Source of the DNA: Spirogloea muscicola
Taxonomy: Eukaryota > Streptophyta > Zygnematophyceae > Spirogloeales > Spirogloeaceae
Assembly (NCBI GenBank): GCA_009602725.1
Contig: WELB01000280.1
Span: 1-12,282 of the forward strand
DNA: 12,282 nt
Reading direction: 5' to 3'
In this document: positions 7,666 through 12,282 of the stretch, in pieces
How the letters are laid out: each line of letters starts with the position of its first letter
Position numbering within the stretch: the first letter of the stretch is position 1
Translations under genes and position numbers: made by a program
The notes under the pieces: generated by a model
Told to the model about the DNA's origin: nothing
Seen by the model: only the letters and a program-made list of their open reading frames with translations
Databases searched by the model: none

Positions 7666-7790
7666 CAAGAAAGCGCGGCCAGATTGACTGGTGGCTGGGA
7701 AAGGCCAGCCCAAAGATTGGACAAGGTCTGAAGGAGCCGGAGTGCGAAGGACTTGGATTAAGACCTCAGCCAGGGAGACAGCGATAAAAC
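7666..7790 (-). mobile_element. B-type 3' UTR and hairpin core
   Basis: Minus strand: the B-type 3' UTR (CCCTGGCTGAGGTCTTAATC, TCGCACTCCGGCTCC) leads into GACCTTGTCCAATC, GGGCTGGCCTTTCCCAGCC and ACCAGTCAATCTGGCCGCGC, ending CTTTCTTG. It is inverted relative to the B-type end at 7250-7358 and closely matches it. Confidence 0.7.
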
Positions 7791-7910
7791 GATCAGTGGT
7801 GGGCCTTCCAAGCCCACCACTCGCACGGCGTCGTGCGTTCAGCTGGCGCCTCGCGGCCCAGTTATGCCGCATGATGCTGGCGGTCTCGCTCCAGCGCAGG
7901 TCTCTTTGGC
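7791..7910 (+). mobile_element. Diverged retroelement ORF fragment
   Basis: The plus strand reads AAQLCRMMLAVSLQRRSLW, aligning with AQVFRMRLAVSMQRSLA elsewhere. It is flanked by B-type cores. Preceding residues (RRRAFSWRL) are too diverged to place. Confidence 0.5.
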
Positions 7911-7990
7911 GGAAAGCGCGGCCAGATTGACTTGTGGCTGGGAGAGGCCAGCCCAAAGGAACGGACAAGGTCCGAAGGAGCCGGAAAGAT
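7911..7990 (-). mobile_element. B-type hairpin core without coding part
   Basis: Minus strand: CCGGCTCCTTCGGACCTTGT, CCGTTCCTTTGGGCTGGC, CTCTCCCAGCCACAAGTC and AATCTGGCCGCGCTTTC. It is a solo 3' end, that is, a strongly 5'-truncated copy. Confidence 0.65.
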
Positions 7991-8035
7991 GCAGAAAGCA
8001 AGGTACTAAGTGCTAAGGCGGCAGCAAGGGTACTT

Positions 8036-8440
8036 TCAGTAGCCTCTAGTCAGTAGATGCAAGTCGGCTAGCAGGCGGATAGTCGCCCTGGCGGAAGCCG
8101 GAGGCCGCAGCCAAAGCGCGGCCTGCGTGCAGTGACCCGCGTAGGCAAGGGACCGCTGCATAGAAATGGCCAAGCGCATCCGGAAGACTTGAGCAAGGGG
8201 CCCGGCGACATTAAAGCCAGGCTGCTCACTCTGCTGCAAGGAAAGCGCGGCCAGACTGACTGGTGGCTGTGAGAGGCCAGCCCAAAGGAATGGACAAAGT
8301 CGGTAGGAGCCGGATGGAGCAGAAATGCCCGTGGCGGCGGGCCACTGCACGCTGCGCAAGGCGGTGAAGAAGGTCGAGCCATATTGACCCAAAAGCTCCG
8401 TGGACGTCGACAGCAAGCGGGACCCAAAATAAGGGCAAGG
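8036..8440 (-). mobile_element. Second long copy of the retroelement C-terminal domain, carrying a 91-bp insertion
   Basis: Minus strand, from about 8430: VPLAVDVHGAFGSIWLDLL, HRLAQRAVARRHG, the 91-bp insertion (8238-8328), then QQSEQPGFNVAGPLAQVF, RMRLAISMQRSLAYAGH, a diverged stretch, and LHLLTRGY-stop at 8036-8038. Codons differ from the 6753 copy mostly at synonymous sites: GGC TTT AAT GTC here against GGC TTC AAC GTA there, and GAC GTC CAC GGA GCT against GAC GTG CAC GGA GCC. Upstream (8441-8604) the minus strand stays open but I could not align it. Confidence 0.65.
8238..8328 (-). mobile_element. 91-bp B-type insertion with 3-bp target duplication and a matching empty site
   Basis: The trinucleotide TGC on the plus strand (GCA on the minus) lies at 8235-8237 and 8326-8328. 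Removing 8238-8328 restores CGGGCAGCAG-type codons encoding RRHGQQSEQPG. The sister copy at 7030-7062 reads RRLGQQGEQPG without interruption and serves as the empty site. The insert begins TTTCTGCTCC on the minus strand, contains the B-type hairpin and ends GCGCTTTCCTTG. Confidence 0.8.
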
Positions 8441-8604
8441 AGCGTCAATACGCCGACCACCCTGCTAGTGATGAATCCGCGGCACTGGCGATTGACCACG
8501 GCACTGGATTGACGTCCACGGGGCTTTCGGCAGTCGCTGGCTGGACCTCCTCCAGCGGACGAGTTTCGGACTGTTTGCAGCGTGCTCAGGCTACTGCCTT
8601 GCAC

Positions 8605-8939
8605 CAGAAAGCTGGGTGAGCTCTAATTGGTGGGTTTAGAAGGGCTTCGTATCTGACATCTAGCATTCAGGTATCGATAAGCGACCTTTATTTCTGACCC
8701 GTGGTTACTGAGCGGGTCAATCTGCTGTAGGTTCTGTAGGTCTTTAGATGTGCTTGCCTTCGTTCTTGGCCGTTTGGCCTTTGTTTGTTTCAAATACACG
8801 AAAAATATCTTCCTCCAGCGGCTTATTCTTCTTCCTCCTTTGCAATAGACTGCCTGAACAATGTATCTGCTTGAATGAAAGAATTGGCCTCCCATTCAAT
8901 TCATGCGCTCCGCTCGCCTATCCTCTTTTCTTCCTCCAA
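8605..8939. other. AT-richer stretch without a gene
   Basis: No recognisable coding region or core element is visible. A short motif, TTCCTCC-CGGCTT, occurs twice (about 8810-8824 and 8930-8944), the second at the edge of the next retroelement copy. Otherwise I see nothing. Confidence 0.4.
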
Positions 8940-9200
8940 CGGCTTGCCCAGCAGGATATCGGCCGGGTCAGCCAGGGGAGCCGCCCGGCTTCAACGTTGC
9001 TGGCTCGCTAGCGCAGGTCTTTCGCATGCGGCCGTCTTCTCTTTCCAGCGCTCCCTGGCTCACACCGTCCACTCGCGAGCAGGCCGCGCTATGGCTGCTG
9101 CATCTGGGTCTAGGCGGAGTGCCTCTTTCCCAGCTGCGATATACTCGGACTTGCTGCTGCTCACTCGTGGGTACTAAGCTTCCCTCTGCGTCGTCTCGTG

Positions 9201-9562
9201 ACTAGCCAAACAAGAAAGTGCTCTCCAATAGAGAAGAAGGGCTGGCAAAGCCAGCCAAACAATATCCAAAAGCCAAAAAAGGAACCGCAAAGAAAACTAC
9301 ACAAATAGACACGAGACGATGCAGAAGGAAGCTCAGAACCCGCGTCGGAGCAACAGCAAGTCAGAGTAAGTCGATACTGGGAATGAGGCACTCCGCCGAG
9401 ACTTCAGACGCAGCAGTAATGGCACGGCCTGCCCGCGTGTGGACTGCATGAGCCAGGGAAAGGTAAGACGAGACCGACAGCCGCATACAGAATGGGCGAG
9501 CCCTTTCTTCATACAGAATACCTGCGCCAGTGAGCCGGCAGCGTTGAAGCCGGGCAGCGGTG
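9201..9562 (-). mobile_element. Nested, inverted retroelement copy with C-terminal ORF, 3' UTR and core A
   Basis: Minus strand: PGFNAAGSLAQVF, a 26-bp insertion (9493-9518), then MRLSVS, SLAHAVHTRAGRAITAAS, YSDLLLL-RGF-stop near 9333, the 3' UTR, a C-rich core (TTCCTTTTTTGGC, a shortened TTGTTTGGCTGGCTTTGCCAGCCC), CTATTGGAGAGCACTTTCTTG and TTTGGCTAG. The block interrupts the 3' UTR of 8940-9665. GTG at 9198-9200 and 9560-9562 could be a 3-bp target duplication. Confidence 0.7.
9493..9518 (-). mobile_element. 26-bp insertion: 17-bp family 3' terminus plus 9-bp target duplication
   Basis: CATACAGAA occurs at 9484-9492 and 9510-9518. Between them is TGGGCGAGCCCTTTCTT, which is the terminus of core A (GGGCGAGCACTTTCTT) with one change. 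Removing 26 bp restores VFCMRLSVS followed by SLAHAVHTRAGRA in frame, as in sister copies. Confidence 0.75.
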
Positions 9563-9687
9563 TGTAGTTTGTCTTTCTTTCTATTCGGCACCTTTTGGCT
9601 CTTTGAATTCTGTCCATTCATTTTGGGCTGGCCTTTCCAGCCCCTCTTGTCTATGGGCGAGCCAATCTCTCTTTCAGCGCCCTTGGG

Positions 9688-9775
9688 ACCTGGCTGGCTG
9701 TTCACAGCCCTTGCCCCCCTTGGGGGCGCCACATTTTCCTTTTCACAGCCCTCGCCCCATCTCGAAGAGCTTACT
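9688..9775 (+). mobile_element. C-type hairpin core fragment
   Basis: CTGGCTGGCTGTTCACAGCC, CTTGCCCCCCTTGGGGGCGC and CACATTTTCC match the C-type insert at 6926-6972. A partial second copy of CACAGCCCT-GCCCC follows at about 9749-9764. Confidence 0.5.
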
Positions 9776-9799
9776 TCTAGACTGACTGAAATAAGAAGT

Positions 9800-9930
9800 T
9801 GCATAAGAAGTTCGATACACCAGCTCTTACTTTTCCTCCAGCAGTCCTTGGCCCACGCTTTACATCTGCAAGCTGGCCGTGCTCCAGCTGCCGCCTCTGG
9901 CTATCGTCAAGGTAACTGCTTCCCGAAGAG
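9800..9930 (+). mobile_element. Retroelement ORF fragment
   Basis: It reads QQSLAHALHLQAGRAPAAAS, GYRQGNCF, clearly the conserved C-terminal segment, then loses similarity before the YSDLLLL end. Confidence 0.6.
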
Positions 9931-9969
9931 AAAGACGAAGCTCAGCTACTTCAGAAGTAAGATCCTCCA

Positions 9970-10030
9970 TAGGGGGAGAGGGCTATTAAAAGCCAGCCCG
10001 AACGAATGGACAAGGTCCGGAGGGACCGGT
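9970..10030 (-). mobile_element. Last hairpin core fragment of the repeat island
   Basis: Minus strand: CCCTCCGGACCTTGTCCATT, CGTTCGGGCTGGC, TTTTAATAGCCC. The hairpin is weakened. Beyond 10030 no further family member is seen. Confidence 0.55.
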
Positions 10031-10336
10031 AAGGTGCTAAAATACACAACAAACCAAGTAGTACTAAGGATGGTTACTCAGATTAACCCTAGTAAGCAGC
10101 ACTGAGTCCGAAAGACTAGCCACTGGAAAGCAGTCCCCTTGATGACACCAAGAGCTGCCAGCTAAGGCACGGCCAGCTCAAGAATGCTGCACCTGCATCG
10201 CCTCTTGCATGTCTAGCCCCACAATCTTTCTTGGTACAGCACCGGGCTGACAGCTGCAAGAGCAGAAAGCCATTCGCTCGGCGAGCTTGTCCTGCTGCCT
10301 CCAAGTCCGCAGTCCAGCCTAGCATTGCACTGGGCC
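10031..10336. other. 3' flank of the RRM gene; nothing else recognised
   Basis: This probably contains the 3' UTR of the minus-strand RRM gene. The open frame there on the minus strand is a second reading of the hexanucleotide tract with no support. Confidence 0.4.
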
Positions 10337-12282
10337 CTAGTCCCTGCCCCTGCCCCTGCCCCTGCCCCTGCCCCTGCCCCCTCCTACGCCCATGCCCCTG
10401 CCCCCGCCCCTGCCCCTGCCCCTGCCCCTGAGCCCTCTGCCGTCGCCACCCTGCCCTGACTGGCCAGCCCCTCGATCTGGCCCGCTGAGGGCCACTTTTC
10501 CTCGCCGAGTGCCCAAGCTGCTGCCACAAGAGCTACCAACACCACCTCGGGCTGCCAATCCTCCCCTGCCACCGCTGTTGCCCGCGCTGCCCGTCCTCTC
10601 TGTCCCTGCTCCTGCCGTGGCCTGTGCTGCAGCCTTCCGAGCAGCCACAGCAGGCCTCTTCTTCATCCGCTTTCGGCCTCCTTCACCATCCAACTTGGTG
10701 GACCCTCCCCCCACCCGCATGTCAGAGGCACGACCGCGTCGTTGCGTTCGCGCGCTCGAGCCGCCCTTCCCGGGCCGTCCATCCGCCTTCTTCGCACGCG
10801 CGCCTTCAAAAGGCAGCGGCCTCCTCGCACGCCCGACCTCTGCTGCCGCCGCATAGCCAGTGCCAGCTCCACGCAGCTGGCCAGCGTTGTTCACTTTGCT
10901 GAGGCCACCTGTAGACAAGTCCTTGTCCACCTTCGCCAGCCGTGCAGCACGCATGCTCGCAGACGCCGGCCGCACGACCCTCAGCTGCCGCTCACGGAGC
11001 ACGAAACCCTTGGCGGAGAGGGCCGCTGCCGGGCCGGCCTGGCCCCATGCCAATGGAGCGGCAGAATCAATAGGCAGCTCAAGATGCTCTGAGTGTCCAT
11101 ACTGGCACAATCTGGTGGTCTGCATCGTTGGCTGGGGTCAGACCTTGGTGTGGAAGAGGACATAAGCGATGCCCTTGCCGATGCTTGTGTGCCGGTCGTG
11201 CACGACGCGAACAGCCTCGACGCCTGCTGCACGCAGCTCCCTCGGTGCACCTATGCCCCCAAAGACCTCATAGAGCTCCTCCTCCTGCAATCGGCATGTA
11301 GCAACAATGCTCACATACGCAAGAGCTCGCCGACCTCCAACCAAACAATCTCAGATACCGCATGACCAGCGCCAAGTGCTGTGGCGATGGCAGACATAGG
11401 CACCTCAACATCAAGTGGCAGATTGCCGACAAACACCGAGCGCGTACGGTCGTACTCCACAGAGCAGCGGGCGCTGGCGGCAGTGCTCGGCACCGATGCC
11501 ATGTCCACTCTCAGGTGCTTCCCGTGGAACTGCAAGCACAGGTTGACCTGAGTATACTTCACAAAGGAGGAGCAAGAGCCCATTTGCTAGGAGCCGGGAG
11601 GGCCGCAATCTCAAATGGTGATCGATCCAGGGCACAGGCACCACCTCGAGGGCGTTGTGCGCGAGCGCCGCCTTAGCTTCTTCGGCCGTGCCAAAGACTA
11701 CGTACGCGTGCGAGCTGCGGAGGAGCGGGAAGCCAACGAGGATGTCGAGACGTCAGCAGCTGCCAGTGGTGGAGCAACAGCGTAGTGCGTGACTGCCATG
11801 CTCTCCTCGTGACGTGCGCTGCAGAGAGACGGGCACCACAACGAGCATGGCATGGAGGGGGCCAGGCACGCCTGACAGACCTGCTGCGCGTCTCGTGCAG
11901 CTTGCCAGTCAGGATGGCCGCCCGGCGGGGGAGCTTGCCCTGTCCCAGCCCAGCGCCGAGCCGGCTTGCTCGAGTCAGAGCGAAGCAATGCCATGATGCA
12001 GCAAGCAGGGTACGAGGGCACCACGCTGCTGCTGTGCTCCACAGCCCAGTCGTGTCACCTCCAACGGGGACGGAGCGCAAGCGGACGGACTCGACGGCGC
12101 CGTAGCGCTTGAGCTCCCGAGCGACGGCCTTGCGGGTGGTGGCCAGCGGCAGATTCCCCACGAACACCGTCCGCGCGAGATTCTCCGCTGCGGCGGCGAC
12201 GGCGGGCTTCGCCTGCTCCGGGCCCCCCTGCGCCGCCGCCGCCCCGGCGTCTCCACGACCGCCGCGGATCTTGCCGACGCCG
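10337..12282 (-). CDS. RBM34: RNA-binding protein 34/Nop12-like, two RRM domains, 5' end outside the window
   Basis: Probable nucleolar factor in 60S ribosomal subunit assembly (RBM34/Nop12 family; role inferred). Six exons on the minus strand: 12282-12059 (partial), 11968-11881, 11714-11645, 11529-11404, 11284-11144 and 11038-10337, with introns of 90, 166, 115, 119 and 105 bp and consistent phases; 449 residues visible. RRM1: RNP2 VFVGNLPL (~39-46), the family's RSVPV and KLPRRAAIL linker (exon 2), RNP1-like HAYVVF (~106-111), FHGKHLRVD (128-136). RRM2: VFVGNLPL (~159-166), VEAVRVVHD, RNP1 GKGIAYVLF (~205-213), LRERQLRV. The ~200-residue basic C-terminus has a GRKRMKKRP cluster (~338-345), a likely nuclear/nucleolar signal, and ends in a Gly-Arg tail. 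Exon 2's acceptor (CTCGAG at 11969) is the least certain; an alternative CAG at 11940 would shorten it by 29 nt but needs a different donor. Confidence 0.85.
10341..10430 (-). repeat. GGGGCA hexanucleotide tract encoding a Gly-Arg tail
   Basis: On the plus strand CCCCTG is repeated about six times at 10344-10379 and again, with variants, at 10392-10430. In the gene's frame the minus strand encodes alternating Gly-Arg ending in GRD-stop (10337-10339). The two other minus-strand frames are also open here and give Gly-Gln and Gly-Ala repeats. Confidence 0.85.

Larger units (their letters stand above)
8940..9665 (+). mobile_element. Retroelement C-terminus and 3' end, split by a nested copy (9201-9562)
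   Basis: Reads QPGEPPGFNVAGSLAQVF RMR in one frame, then, after a small net deletion at 9030-9045, FQRSLAHTVHSRAGRAM, AAASGSRRSASF and YSDLLLLTRGY with TAA at 9175-9177. The 3' UTR (CTTCCCTCTGCGTCGTCTCG) stops at 9200 and continues at 9563 (TGTAGTTTGTC, CGGCACC, CTGTCCATTC, hairpin about 9622-9640, CTATGGGCGAGCC). The frame break at the FRMR segment shows that this copy is dead. Confidence 0.7.

Noticed and set aside
6853-8328. The short inserts in the retroelement ORF might be mobile introns (introners), since removal restores the frame and one ends TTTCCTTGCAG.
   Set aside because: Within the sliding allowed by the target duplications, no window of the exact insert length begins GT (or GC) and ends AG in either case, so splicing could not restore the observed frame.
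8068-8604. 178-codon open frame on the minus strand.
   Set aside because: The part I can align is an out-of-frame reading of the 8036-8440 retroelement copy and its insertion.
6284-10030. Regularly repeated palindromic units as a CRISPR array.
   Set aside because: Units are irregularly spaced, occur in both orientations, carry coding remnants, and the context is eukaryotic.
10231-10856. Proline-rich plus-strand frames over the hexanucleotide tract.
   Set aside because: They are antisense to the RRM gene's last exon; the (CP)n-type composition comes from the repeat.
1-12282. tRNA or rRNA genes.
   Set aside because: I found no tRNA-like boxes with a plausible cloverleaf and no rRNA-like conserved stretch on either strand.

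Overview
This is nuclear DNA of a eukaryote, most likely a green alga. Two genes on the minus strand and one on the plus strand are split by short GT-AG introns, mostly 90-130 bp, with exon phases that match exactly. Their translations resemble land-plant proteins, the coding DNA is GC-rich, and there is no bacterial operon logic. A trebouxiophyte such as a Chlorella relative would fit, but that is inference.

Layout. 1-552 is a pile of minus-strand fragments of a repeat family. 554-707 is one arm of an inverted repeat whose partner lies at 3895-4048. Between the arms sits a plus-strand four-exon gene (1442-2711) for a conserved-looking but unrecognised protein with a possible organellar presequence. 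4170-6141 (minus) is an eight-exon nucleotide-sugar transporter of the triose-phosphate-translocator/SLC35 superfamily, closest to the plant UDP-galactose transporter 1/GONST5 group. 6284-10030 is an island of nested repeats with no host gene. 10337-12282 (minus, 5' end outside the window) is a six-exon two-RRM protein of the RBM34/Nop12 family with a Gly-Arg tail encoded by a GGGGCA hexanucleotide tract.

The most interesting content is the repeat family. Its copies carry the C-terminus of a retroelement-type protein (FVPLAVDVHGAFG ... FRMRLAVSMQRSLAHAVH-RAGRAMAAAS ... YSDLLLLTRGY-stop), then a short 3' UTR, then a roughly 90-base 3' end holding a stem-loop (GGGCTGGC-TTT-GCCAGCCC). Three short insertions inside these C-termini (126, 91 and 26 bp including target duplications of 6, 3 and 9 bp) can each be subtracted to restore exactly the reading frame seen in sister copies. 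The inserts are 3'-terminal pieces of the same family, and a fourth copy (362 bp) is nested in the 3' UTR of another. This pattern of variable 5' truncation, a fixed 3' end and variable target duplications is what target-primed reverse transcription by a LINE-like element would leave.

The host genes do not form a pathway: one is a Golgi-type transporter, one is probably a nucleolar ribosome-biogenesis factor, and one is unknown.
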